NCBI RefSeq assembly: GCF_002024165.1 | Contig: NZ_MWQN01000001.1 | Coordinates: forward strand, 310,001 to 374,000 | Direction of reading: 5' to 3' | Origin: Embleya scabrispora | GTDB taxonomy: Bacteria; Actinomycetota; Actinomycetes; Streptomycetales; Streptomycetaceae | DNA length: 64,000 nucleotides | Part shown: piece by piece, positions 33,200-40,980 of the stretch | How positions within the stretch are numbered: position 1 is the stretch's first letter | How the letters are laid out: each line of letters starts with the position of its first letter | Translations under genes and position numbers: made by a program | Notes under the pieces: generated by a model | The model's input: only the letters and a program-made list of their open reading frames with translations | Database searches by the model: none | What the model was told of the DNA's origin: nothing

Positions 33200-34555
33200 A
33201 TGGTGCAGCGGGTGGTGGTCGTCGGAGCAGGGTTCGCGGGGTTCGAGACGGTGCGCAGGTTGGAACGGTCCCTCGGTCCCCGCGAGGCCGAGCTGGTGCT
33301 GGTCAGTCCGATGGACTACATGGTGTACCGCCCGCTGCTGCCGCAGGTCGCGGCCGGGGTGTTGTCCTCGCGCACGACGGCGGTGCCGCTGCACCGGATG
33401 TTCGACCGCACGCACGTGCTCCCCGGTGGCGTGATCGGCGTGGACCTGGCCGCGAAGGTCTGCGTGGTGCGCAAGATCTCCGGCGACATCGGCAACGAGC
33501 ACTACGACAAGCTGGTCCTGGCCCCGGGCAGCGTCACCCGCACCTTCGACATCCCCGGCCTGACCACCTACGGCCACGGAATGAAGAACCTGGCCGAGGC
33601 GGTGTACCTGCGCGACCACGTGATCGCCCAGTTGGAGATCGCCAACTCCAGCACCGATCCGGCCGAGCGCGCCTCGCGCTGCCAGTTCATCGTGGTCGGC
33701 GGCGGCTACGCGGGCGTGGAGACCGCCGCGTGCCTGGAGATGTTGACCACCAAGGCGCTGCGGCACTTCCCGCGCCTGGACCCGGCGCAGGTGCGCTGGA
33801 TGATCGTCGACATCGCGCCGCGCCTGCTGCCCGAACTCGGCGAGAACCTGGGCAAGGCCACCTTGCAGATGCTGGCCAAGCGCGGCGTGGACGTACGGCT
33901 CGGGGTCAGCGTGCAGGAGATCACCGAGGACTCGGTCACCCTGACCACCGGCGAGAAGTTGCCGTGCCGCACCCTGGTCTGGACGGCGGGCGTCACCGCG
34001 AGCCCGCTGGTCGGCACGCTGGGCACCGAGTTGGTGCGCGGCCGGTTGGCGGTCGCCGCCGATCTGGCCGTACCCGGGCATCCCGACGTGTTCGCGCTCG
34101 GCGACGCCGCGGCGGTACCGGACCTGGCCAAGGGCGACGGCGCGATCTGCCCGCCCACCGCGCAGTACGCGCACCGCCAGGCGAAGGTCGCCGCCGCCAA
34201 CGTGGTGGCCGCGCTGCGCGGCCAACCGCTGAGCCCGTTCCGGCACAAGGACCTGGGCCTGGTCGTCGACCTCGGGGGCACCCAGGCGGTGGCCCGCCCG
34301 CTCGGTTACGAGATGCGCGGCCTGCCCGCCCAGGCCATCACGCGCGGCTACCACCTGCTGACGGTGCCGTCGATCCGGGCCCGCACCCGGGTGTTGTCCA
34401 ACTGGATCCAGCACGCCTTCGCCGGCGACGACCTGGTCCGGCTCGGCTTCATGTCGGACCAGGACGGCCGGATGGGCAATCTGGAGAAGACCGACGCGTA
34501 TCTGTCCGGCGACGAGATCACCGCCCGCACCGGCTCCCGCGCCGCGCACCCGTAG
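33200..34555 (+). CDS. ndh: NAD(P)/FAD-dependent oxidoreductase, type II NADH dehydrogenase-like
   Basis: A 451-residue two-dinucleotide-binding flavoprotein. The FAD motif VVVVGAGFAGFETVRRL is at residue 5, the NAD(H) motif FIVVGGGYAGVETAACLEML in the middle, and the second FAD-binding block in DVFALGDAAAVPD. TLVWTAGVTASPLV is the A-T-G/T-A-G element. The C-terminal HAFAGDDLVRLGF stretch is probably the amphipathic membrane-anchoring helix of NDH-2, lacking true transmembrane spans. It would pass electrons from NADH to menaquinone without proton pumping. The ATG at 33200 follows GGAAGGGG. A convergent hairpin at 34558-34589 separates it from the SRPBCC gene. Confidence 0.9.
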   Translation: MVQRVVVVGAGFAGFETVRRLERSLGPREAELVLVSPMDYMVYRPLLPQVAAGVLSSRTTAVPLHRMFDRTHVLPGGVIGVDLAAKVCVVRKISGDIGNEHYDKLVLAPGSVTRTFDIPGLTTYGHGMKNLAEAVYLRDHVIAQLEIANSSTDPAERASRCQFIVVGGGYAGVETAACLEMLTTKALRHFPRLDPAQVRWMIVDIAPRLLPELGENLGKATLQMLAKRGVDVRLGVSVQEITEDSVTLTTGEKLPCRTLVWTAGVTASPLVGTLGTELVRGRLAVAADLAVPGHPDVFALGDAAAVPDLAKGDGAICPPTAQYAHRQAKVAAANVVAALRGQPLSPFRHKDLGLVVDLGGTQAVARPLGYEMRGLPAQAITRGYHLLTVPSIRARTRVLSNWIQHAFAGDDLVRLGFMSDQDGRMGNLEKTDAYLSGDEITARTGSRAAHP

Positions 34556-34557
34556 GC

Positions 34558-34589
34558 GGGGCGCGGCAGGCGGCGCCCGCCGCGGCCCC
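34558..34589. terminator. Probable bidirectional terminator between convergent genes
   Basis: GGGGCGCGGC pairs with GCCGCGGCCCC around a GC-rich loop: about ten paired bases with one bulge, then a mismatch and two more pairs. It fills the 36-bp space between the stops of the NADH dehydrogenase gene (34555) and the SRPBCC gene (34592). There is no T tract. Confidence 0.55.
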
Positions 34590-34591
34590 GG

Positions 34592-35011
34592 TCAGGTGTC
34601 GCGTTCGGCCCGCTCCTTCAGACCCTCCGCCTCCATCCGCAGATAGCGCCGGGTCAGATTGCCCGCGACCAGGCCGATCAGCGGAGTGAGCAGGCCGCTC
34701 TGGCGCAGGATCAGCTCCACCGTGACGCCCTCGTCGACCCGGATGCGGTGGTCGGCGAGGGACGTCACCCCGCCGCCGCGCGACGTCCAGGTGAACGATC
34801 GTCCCGGTTCGCATTCGGTGACCACCCATTGCGTGGTGGGCAGCCGGGGCTGCTTGACCCGGACCCGGCTGCCGACGCCGAACGGCTCCCGGTCCAGCCG
34901 GCGCACCTCGCTCATGGACGCGGTCCAAGTGGGCCAGCGCTCGACGTCCGTCAGGATCTCCCAGATCCGCTCGGCCGTCGCCTCGATGCGAATGCTCTCG
35001 TGGTACGTCAC
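34592..35011 (-). CDS. SRPBCC (polyketide cyclase/START-like) family protein
   Basis: A 139-residue helix-grip-fold protein. MTYHESIRIEATAERIWEIL starts with the standard beta strand and helix, then TDVERWPTWTASMSEVRRLD (the W-P-x-W motif), GVGSRVRVKQPRLPTTQWVV and ECEPGRSFTWTSRGGG. It ends with the long C-terminal helix NLTRRYLRMEAEGLKERAER. The fold binds hydrophobic ligands; roles include cyclases and carriers, but no biosynthetic cluster surrounds it. The GTG start at 35011 follows GGGGAC. It is divergent from the isoaspartyl methyltransferase. Confidence 0.88.
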   Translation of the reverse strand: MTYHESIRIEATAERIWEILTDVERWPTWTASMSEVRRLDREPFGVGSRVRVKQPRLPTTQWVVTECEPGRSFTWTSRGGGVTSLADHRIRVDEGVTVELILRQSGLLTPLIGLVAGNLTRRYLRMEAEGLKERAERDT

Positions 35012-35177
35012 CGTGTCCCCATTCCGCCGGCGAACGCGCCGGTCACCGTCGGCCCATGGTCCCCACGAGGGGGAGGTGGGACAAGAGGGAGGCGTGTGGC
35101 TTCGAAGGGGGCGCGCATCGAGCGGACCGGGCACCGTGCGGGGTGCCGAGGGGTGCCGAGGTGGGTACACGGGGGCC

Positions 35178-36314
35178 ATGAACGACGAGCGCACGGCGGC
35201 CCGGCTGCGCAACGCGCTGGTGGAGCGATTGCGGCTGGGCGGGAGTGTCCGCACCGAGGCGGTCGCGAGTGCGATGGCCGAGGTGCCGCGCGAGGTGTTC
35301 ATGCCCGGCGGCACCTCGTCGGCGCGTGCGTACGAGGACCGGGTGGTGGTGTTGTCCATCGACGCGCGCGGGTTGCCGGACAGTACGGTCAGCCAGCCGG
35401 CGATGATCGCGCTGATGCTCGAACAGCTGGCCGTGCGGCCCGGGATGCGGGTGCTGGAGATCGGCACGGGCAGCGGCTACAACGCGGCGCTGCTGGCGCA
35501 TCTGGTCGGGGCGACGGGCGAGGTGGTCAGCGTCGAGGTGTCCGCCGAGTTGGCGAGCGCGGCGGCGCGGCGGTTGGCCGGGCTCGGCACGCATGTGGAC
35601 GTGCGGGCCGGGGACGGCTGGGCCGGCGTCGCGGACCGGGCGCCGTTCGACCGGATCGAGGCCACGGTGGGTGTGCCGGATCTGCCACCGGCGTGGGTGG
35701 AGCAGTTGGCCCCGGGCGGGGTGCTGGTCGCGCCGATGTGGTTGCGGCCCGGGTTGGAGTTGGCGGTCGCCTGGGAGCGGACCGAGGGTGCGGTGCTGAC
35801 CAGCGTGTCGGTCGCGCGCTGCGGATTCCTGCAGTTGCGCGGACCGCACGCCGGGCCGGGGCGCACCCACGCGCTGACCGGCGATCTCGCGGTGATCGGC
35901 GAGGATCTGCCGCCGGCCGCGTTGGACGTGTTGCGCGACCTGATCGATCACGGCGCGGTGGACGCGGGTCCGGTGCTCGGCCCGGTGGACTCGCGGCTGA
36001 CCGGGTTCGCGCTGGCGGAGCCGCGCTCGGTGTTGTTCCTGGGGCATCCGGGTGACGGCACGACGTGGGGGCTGTTCGACCCGGATCGGCCGGCGCTGGC
36101 CGTGTTGGTGCGCGATCGCATTCTGGTCTACGGCGATCGGGACGCGGCGGTCGAGTTGTACTACGGGGTGGCGGGCGCGCCGGTGGTGGACGCCGAGCGA
36201 CTGCGGATCGAGGCGGTTCCGGCGGGTACCGCCTTCCCGCCCGCACCGCACCCGGACGGGCGGTCGTGGACGGTGGAGCGGGAGCGGTACCACTATCGGC
36301 TGACCGAGGTGTAG
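35178..36314 (+). CDS. Protein-L-isoaspartate O-methyltransferase family protein
   Basis: A 378-residue methyltransferase. The catalytic domain occupies residues about 10-200: VPREVFMPGGTSSARAYED, then STVSQPAMIALMLEQLAV, which carries the S-Q-P motif that recognises isoaspartate, and the SAM motif RVLEIGTGSGYNAALLAHLV at 91-110. VEQLAPGGVLVAPM is the later motif III. Residues 200-378 form an extra C-terminal domain as in actinobacterial PCMT-like proteins, including those of lanthipeptide pathways; no such cluster is seen. It would repair isoaspartate in damaged proteins. It stands alone. Confidence 0.9.
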   Translation: MNDERTAARLRNALVERLRLGGSVRTEAVASAMAEVPREVFMPGGTSSARAYEDRVVVLSIDARGLPDSTVSQPAMIALMLEQLAVRPGMRVLEIGTGSGYNAALLAHLVGATGEVVSVEVSAELASAAARRLAGLGTHVDVRAGDGWAGVADRAPFDRIEATVGVPDLPPAWVEQLAPGGVLVAPMWLRPGLELAVAWERTEGAVLTSVSVARCGFLQLRGPHAGPGRTHALTGDLAVIGEDLPPAALDVLRDLIDHGAVDAGPVLGPVDSRLTGFALAEPRSVLFLGHPGDGTTWGLFDPDRPALAVLVRDRILVYGDRDAAVELYYGVAGAPVVDAERLRIEAVPAGTAFPPAPHPDGRSWTVERERYHYRLTEV

Positions 36315-36349
36315 GCCCGCGCGCCGGGCGGCACGGGCGATGTGCGCGG

Positions 36350-37048
36350 CTACTGCTGCGGAAGCGCGCGAACGACCTGGCCGAAGCGGGCGGATCCGGT
36401 CAGGCTCGCGTGTTCGGGGCCCTTCCACTCGACCTCGAGTTCTTCCAGGATGCCCTCGTGCCACCAGAACATCCCGGCGGACAGGGGCTGTTGGTCCCGG
36501 GTCAGGGCCTGGGCGGTCTTCAGTACGAATCCGGCCATGCCCACCGTGCGCTGCGAGTTGAGCGGCAGCGCGAGCAGACAGTTGTCCACCGGCGCGCACA
36601 CCAGGGCGCCGGCGCGCAGCGGGTCGCCGATCGCCTCGCCGAGGCGGAACAGTTGCGACGAGCCGGGCCAGCTCTGGCCGAGCAGCGAGTGCAGCGTGGC
36701 GCCCGGGGAGATCTCCATCGGCGTGCCGCCGAAGCCCTCCATGCGCAGGTTGGTCGCGGCCTGGAGCCACACGTCCTCGAGGGCCATCCCCCACTGCTGC
36801 AGCATCGGCGTCTCGATCGTGACCGCGGTGTCGTCCGGTCCCTTCACGCACGCCACGGCGACGATCTCGCCGCGCACACCCAGCGGCCACACCACGCTCC
36901 GCGCATCGAGGTGCGGGCCGGGGCGGCCGATCATCAGCCGCAGATTCTGCCTGATCCGCTCCGGCGGCGTGCTCATCAGGACACCGCGCACATCCTGTCC
37001 CCAGGCGGTGTTCTGCTGGCTGCGCGACTGGCGACGAAACAACGCCAC
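36350..37048 (-). CDS. Hypothetical protein (232 aa)
   Basis: A 232-residue soluble protein that I cannot place. It begins MALFRRQSRSQQNTAWGQDV, with a basic N-terminus, and shows alternating strands VVWPLGVRGEIVAVACVKG, CAPVDNCLLALPLNSQRTVG and helices RIRQNLRLMIGRPGPHLDAR. Regions like ALVCAPVDNCLLALPLN and GMFWWHEGILEELEVEWKG could belong to a DUF1444- or suppressor-of-fused-like fold, but I cannot confirm either. The GTG start is fixed by AGGAG 7 bases upstream. No signal peptide. Convergent with the methyltransferase gene. Confidence 0.65.
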   Translation of the reverse strand: MALFRRQSRSQQNTAWGQDVRGVLMSTPPERIRQNLRLMIGRPGPHLDARSVVWPLGVRGEIVAVACVKGPDDTAVTIETPMLQQWGMALEDVWLQAATNLRMEGFGGTPMEISPGATLHSLLGQSWPGSSQLFRLGEAIGDPLRAGALVCAPVDNCLLALPLNSQRTVGMAGFVLKTAQALTRDQQPLSAGMFWWHEGILEELEVEWKGPEHASLTGSARFGQVVRALPQQ

Positions 37049-37294
37049 GAAAAACTCCTAGCAAGGGGGTGCCGACCGGCCCTGACAAGTCATAGTCAAC
37101 ACCCGCCCCTCGACGCAACATCACCCGCACGCCCCCGCCTGTCGGCCATCGGCCCTGTACAGGGGACGCGACGGGTGACGGCCGGCCTACGGGGTGGGCG
37201 GCGCGCGGCGGGCGGCGGCGTGGCGGCGGCCGGTGGCCGGGCGGCGTGGCCGTGGTGTTGCCCGCGAGGCGGGTGGGGCGTGGGGGCCGGTGGG

Positions 37295-38062
37295 TCAGGC
37301 CTGGTGGGTGGGGAGGATGACCAGGTGGCGCAGGTTGACGTGGCGGGGGCGGGAGGTGGTGTAGACGATCAGGTCGGCCACGTCGGTCGGGGACAGGGCG
37401 CCGATCGTGTCGAACATGGTGCCGAGTTGGCCGGCCTCGCCCAGGGCGGCGTTGTCGATGTGCGAGCCGAGTTCGGTGTCGGTCAGTCCGGGCTCGATGT
37501 TGGTGACCCGGACGTCGCGCGGGCCCAGTTCGCTGCGCAGGGACGCCGACAGGTGGGTGAGCGCGGCCTTGGTCGCGCCGTAGACGGCGTAGTTCGGGAA
37601 GGTCACGTGCGCGCCGATCGAGGACACGTCGACCAGGTCCGCGGTGCCGCCGGCGGCCGCCGCGGCGACCAGGTCGGCGGTGAACGCCCGGATGATCCGC
37701 AGCGCGCCGGTGACGTTGGTGTCGATCATCCGGGTCCATTCGTCGATCCGGCCGTCGTCGAGCGGGTTGGGCAACATCACCCCGGCCGCGTTGACGACCA
37801 GGTCGACGCGGCCCAGCTCGGCCCGGATCCGGGCCGCGCCGGCGTCCACCGAGTCCTGGTCGGTGACGTCGACCGCGACGGCGAGCGCCGTACCGCCGCC
37901 GGCCTCGATCTCGGCGGCGAGGTCCTTCAACCGGTCCGCTCGGCGGGCGAGCAGGGCGACCCGCGCGCCGTTCGCGGCGAGCCGCCGGGCGGTCTCGGCG
38001 CCGATGCCGCTGGCGGCCCCGGTGACGACGGCGGTGCGGCCGGTGAGTGCGGTGTGGTTCAT
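37295..38062 (-). CDS. SDR family oxidoreductase
   Basis: A 255-residue classical SDR. TGAASGIGAETARRL is the cofactor motif, VNAAGVM the N-A-A-G turn, and the catalytic triad is S in DVSSIGAHV with YGATK (Y-x-x-x-K). ALLARRADRLKDLAAEIE after strand 2 has the Arg pair typical of NADPH use. Actinomycete relatives with this DVSSIGA / YGATKAAL pattern are clavulanate-dehydrogenase-like SDRs of broad specificity. It is divergent from the MmyB-type regulator at 38226, a pairing seen often, and is probably repressed or activated by it. Confidence 0.93.
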   Translation of the reverse strand: MNHTALTGRTAVVTGAASGIGAETARRLAANGARVALLARRADRLKDLAAEIEAGGGTALAVAVDVTDQDSVDAGAARIRAELGRVDLVVNAAGVMLPNPLDDGRIDEWTRMIDTNVTGALRIIRAFTADLVAAAAAGGTADLVDVSSIGAHVTFPNYAVYGATKAALTHLSASLRSELGPRDVRVTNIEPGLTDTELGSHIDNAALGEAGQLGTMFDTIGALSPTDVADLIVYTTSRPRHVNLRHLVILPTHQA

Positions 38063-38136
38063 GAGGGGGTCTCCCGGGTTGATCCGTACTGCGTGACCTG
38101 CTGACTCGGACCACTGTGCCGCCGGCCCGCACGCAC

Positions 38137-38161
38137 ACCCAGAGCACTCGTTTACCTGGGT
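38137..38161. promoter_or_regulatory. Inverted repeat in SDR / MmyB-type divergent region
   Basis: ACCCAG (38137-38142) and CTGGGT (38156-38161) flank GAGCACTCGTTTAC, an interval with lower GC. It is 65 bp before the regulator start and 75 bp before the SDR start. Likely control site for both; the TTTAC element could also be part of a -10 box. Confidence 0.45.
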
Positions 38162-38225
38162 CCGGCCGTACCACCTTCGCGCCCGGTCGCCGCGTCGGCC
38201 GAGGGCCCGGCAGTAGAGTCCGATC

Positions 38226-39068
38226 ATGAACGCCACGTCCACCGACACGTCCTTCGAGCAGCTGGGCGGGTTTCTGCGTGCCTGCCGCGCCCGGGTCGGG
38301 CCCGAGGAGGTCGGCCTGCCCGTGTTCGGCCGCAAGCGCCGGGTCGCGGGCCTGCGGCGCGAGGAGGTGGCGCAGCTCGCCGGTGTGAGCGTGGACTACT
38401 ACGTGCGCCTGGAACAGGGCCGCGGACAGCACGTCTCGGACGCCGTGCTGGACGCGATCGGGCGGGTGCTGCGGCTGGATCCGACCGAGTACGCGCACAT
38501 GTGGGATCTGGCCCGGCCGACCCGGGTGAGCGTGCGCCGGCCCGCGCCCTCGACCGCGCGGCCGGGCGTACAGGTGCTCCTGGACCGGATCGACGCGCCG
38601 ACGTTCGTACTGGGCCGCTGCATGGACGTGGTGGCGTGGAACGCGCTCGCCGACGCGTTGATGGGGTTGAGCGCGATGGCACCGCACGCGCGCAACATGG
38701 CGCGGCACGCGTTCCTGGCCCCCGACGCGCACACCTTCTACCCCGAGTGGGAGGAGGTCGCCGCCGACACCGTCGGGTATCTGCGGCTGGACGCCGCGCG
38801 GCATCCCGGGGACACCCGAATGGCCGCCTTCGTCGAGGAGTTGTCCGCCGGCAACCCGCGTTTCCGCCCACTGTGGGACGCCCATCAGGTGGCCGAGAAG
38901 ACGCACGGCACCAAGCGCCTGCGCCCCGCCGGCGGCGACCCCGTGGACATCACCTACGAGACGTTGTCCCTGCCCGGGGATCCGGATCTGCTGCTCGTCG
39001 TCTACACCACCGGGCCGCGCGCCGAGCCGGTCCACGCGAAGGCCGGCGCGGCGCTCGGGCGGGTCTGA
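38226..39068 (+). CDS. Helix-turn-helix regulator with MmyB-like domain
   Basis: A 280-residue regulator paralogous to that at 12567. The HTH (residues 10-85) reads LGGFLRACRARVGPEEVGLP, then VAGLRREEVAQLAGVSVDYY and VRLEQGRGQHVSDAVLDAIG. The C-terminal MmyB ligand-binding domain has VLGRCMDVVAWNALADALMG, FYPEWEEVAADTVGYLRLDA and the concluding L-P-G-D-P motif in LSLPGDPDLLLVVYTTGP. Such proteins are thought to bind a fatty-acid-like ligand. Divergent from an SDR gene and probably controlling it. The 3' intergenic space contains four GGCCCC units. Confidence 0.93.
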   Translation: MNATSTDTSFEQLGGFLRACRARVGPEEVGLPVFGRKRRVAGLRREEVAQLAGVSVDYYVRLEQGRGQHVSDAVLDAIGRVLRLDPTEYAHMWDLARPTRVSVRRPAPSTARPGVQVLLDRIDAPTFVLGRCMDVVAWNALADALMGLSAMAPHARNMARHAFLAPDAHTFYPEWEEVAADTVGYLRLDAARHPGDTRMAAFVEELSAGNPRFRPLWDAHQVAEKTHGTKRLRPAGGDPVDITYETLSLPGDPDLLLVVYTTGPRAEPVHAKAGAALGRV

Positions 39069-39073
39069 CCGCC

Positions 39074-39097
39074 GGCCCCGGCCCCGGCCCCGGCCCC
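39074..39097. repeat. GGCCCC hexanucleotide x4
   Basis: Four exact tandem GGCCCC units in the 46-bp space between the convergent regulator and HTH_42 genes. On the complementary strand this is GGGGCC x4, able in principle to form a four-tract G-quadruplex, and might aid transcription stopping. Confidence 0.85.
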
Positions 39098-39114
39098 GCC
39101 CGCCTCGGCGCGAC

Positions 39115-40284
39115 CTACGCGCTCAATGCGCGATCCAGCGGGACGCGGAACCTCGGGGTGATGTGGGTGCCCTCCAACCACGAGGCGTGCCGGGCCACTT
39201 CCGCCTCGATCGCCTTGGTCGCCTCCGGGTCGAGGTCGACCAGGGCACGCCAGGCGAGGTCGCCGTCGGGGCGGGTGGACCAGCCGCCCACCACGCGGCC
39301 GTTCCACCAGACGGTCGGGCCGATGTTGCCCATGCGGTCGAACAGGTGCTCGCGCAGGGCGGGGGTGATGTACCAGTCGCGGGCCTTCCAGCCCATGGGG
39401 GTGGAGTCGAGTGCGGGCAGCAGGGCCGCCCAGGGCTCCGGGGCCGGTTCGGGCTCCTCGTCGCCGGGCAGCACCCAGCCGGTCGTGCCGTCGTCGAGCC
39501 CCACCTCGACGGCTCGGACCGCGGCCAGGGCATGCCGTACGTCGGCGGCCGTCCAACCCGTCCACCATTTGAGGTCGTCGGCCGTGCCGGGCCCGAACAC
39601 GGCCAGCCAGCCGCGCACCAACTCGGCCTTCGCCTCGGTTTTTCCGATCTCGGGCAGCGGCGGCATGGTCGTGTAGCGGAAGCGGCTGGAGAGCCACGAT
39701 CCCTGCGGCTCGGCCCGGACGATCCGGCCCTCGCAGGAGAGGGTGAACAACAACCGCGTGGACACCCCCTGGTTCGCCTCGTACGGCTTGCCCACCGCGA
39801 CCCGGATCTGGGTGCGCAACAGCGGTACGCGCGCGCCCATTTCGATCGCCGTGGCCTCTCCCGCCTCGGCCAGCGCGGCCACCGTGTCCGCCTCGACCCG
39901 CTCCAGCCACGCCTCGTCGTAGCCGCCGGACGCGAGGAATTGCAGCAGCACCCGGCGCTGTGTGACCGCGACCGCGTCGGTGCTGGAGCGCTGGACCACG
40001 TGGACGAGTTCGCGCGGGACCACATAGACGGTGCGCCGCATGCCGGGCATCCGCACCAGGCTGCGGTCGGTGTACAACGCCCGCCGGACCTCGGCGACGG
40101 ACGGTTCGGCCAGGCGCGCACAGGTGGACACGTACACCGTCGCCGGGTCGGTGGCGTGCAGCAGGAGCACGGACCGGACCGCGTCCTCCGCGTGCGCGGC
40201 GCGCGCGCCGGCCGCCAGTCGGTGCCGAGTGCCCAAACGCGCTCGTCGCTGGTCGTCGGTGATCCGTGGCAACGCAGAGGTCAT
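39115..40284 (-). CDS. Winged-helix DNA-binding domain protein (HTH_42, AlkX/AlkZ superfamily)
   Basis: A 389-residue member of the HTH_42 (PF06224) superfamily, which includes AlkZ/YcaQ DNA glycosylases that unhook crosslinks and protect toxin producers. The conserved start RITDDQRRARLGTRHRLAAG and AEDAVRSVLLLHATDPATVY, the RRTVYVVPRELVHVVQ segment, and WGWVL-like TGWVLPGDEE are present. The glycosylases have a catalytic Q-x-Q in the LLGLQAQ position; here it is H-A-T (LLLHATD), placing the protein in another subfamily whose enzymatic activity is unproven. C-terminal GPTVWWNGRVVGGWSTR is well conserved. DNA binding is likely. Confidence 0.87.
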   Translation of the reverse strand: MTSALPRITDDQRRARLGTRHRLAAGARAAHAEDAVRSVLLLHATDPATVYVSTCARLAEPSVAEVRRALYTDRSLVRMPGMRRTVYVVPRELVHVVQRSSTDAVAVTQRRVLLQFLASGGYDEAWLERVEADTVAALAEAGEATAIEMGARVPLLRTQIRVAVGKPYEANQGVSTRLLFTLSCEGRIVRAEPQGSWLSSRFRYTTMPPLPEIGKTEAKAELVRGWLAVFGPGTADDLKWWTGWTAADVRHALAAVRAVEVGLDDGTTGWVLPGDEEPEPAPEPWAALLPALDSTPMGWKARDWYITPALREHLFDRMGNIGPTVWWNGRVVGGWSTRPDGDLAWRALVDLDPEATKAIEAEVARHASWLEGTHITPRFRVPLDRALSA

Positions 40285-40434
40285 GCGCCGACCATAGGGG
40301 TCCGGCATGACATGTGGCCGGGAATCGTACGGCGCGGCGATTCCCGATCGCCTTACCGTGACGGGGTCGGGACACGAAAGAATCAGGCGTCGAGTTTTTC
40401 CGGTATCACCGCACGTCCGTGTGAAGGAGTCACC

Positions 40435-40980
40435 ATGCCGTCTGCGGGGTCGTCCCGATTCGATTGGCGTCGTCTGACGCTCGCCCGTCGGGCATCGAGC
40501 GCGGGAGGTCCGCCCCCACCGAAATCCGGGAACGGTCTGGTGATCGGGGCGGTGATCGTCGGGGTGATCGTGATCCTGGTGTGGTGGGTGGTCTCCAGCG
40601 GCGGCGACGACAAGAACGACAAGAAGAAGAACGCGTCGAGCACCGTGTCGCCCGGCGCGTCCGGGTCGGCGAACCCGTCGGCGAGCGGGACTGCCGTGCC
40701 CTCGCCCACCTCGACGGTGAAGATGGCGGTGATCGCGCGCCAGGCGATCGGGCTGGAAATACGCGAGAGGCCGGGCAAGGGCAAGACCGTCACCGAGGTG
40801 ACCGCCGGCACCCAACTGACCGCGACCTGCCGGGCCAAGGGCGTGGCCACCGTCTACGGCTGGCGCGGTGGCAAGAGCGACCAGTGGGTGCTGGTGACCA
40901 CGAGCCAGGGCGCGGGTTACGCGCCCGAGGCGTGGTTGGAGACCACGGGGTCGGTGAAGGACCTGCTGCCCATGTGCTGA
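40435..40980 (+). CDS. Membrane-anchored SH3-like domain protein
   Basis: A 181-residue type II-oriented membrane protein. Residues 1-32 are cytoplasmic and basic, residues about 33-54 (NGLVIGAVIVGVIVILVWWV) are one transmembrane helix, 55-95 a Ser/Thr/Pro/Gly linker (ASSTVSPGASGSANPSASGT), and 95-181 an extracellular bacterial-SH3-like beta domain: IGLEIRERPGKGKTVTEVTA, GTQLTATCRAKGVATVYGWR, then DQWVLVTTSQGAGYAPEAWL. Such domains bind cell-wall or protein ligands. GAAGGAG precedes the ATG at 40435. The 3' end overlaps the convergent acyltransferase gene by 64 bp. Confidence 0.85.
   Translation: MPSAGSSRFDWRRLTLARRASSAGGPPPPKSGNGLVIGAVIVGVIVILVWWVVSSGGDDKNDKKKNASSTVSPGASGSANPSASGTAVPSPTSTVKMAVIARQAIGLEIRERPGKGKTVTEVTAGTQLTATCRAKGVATVYGWRGGKSDQWVLVTTSQGAGYAPEAWLETTGSVKDLLPMC

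Noticed and set aside
36350-37048. Naming the 232-aa protein as DUF1444
   Set aside because: Only vague strand-helix resemblance; no diagnostic motif could be pointed to.
35043-39035. A 1330-codon open frame on the minus strand
   Set aside because: It is Arg/Pro/Gly-rich, runs antisense to the isoaspartyl methyltransferase and MmyB-type genes and out of frame with the SDR. A by-product of high GC with few stop codons.
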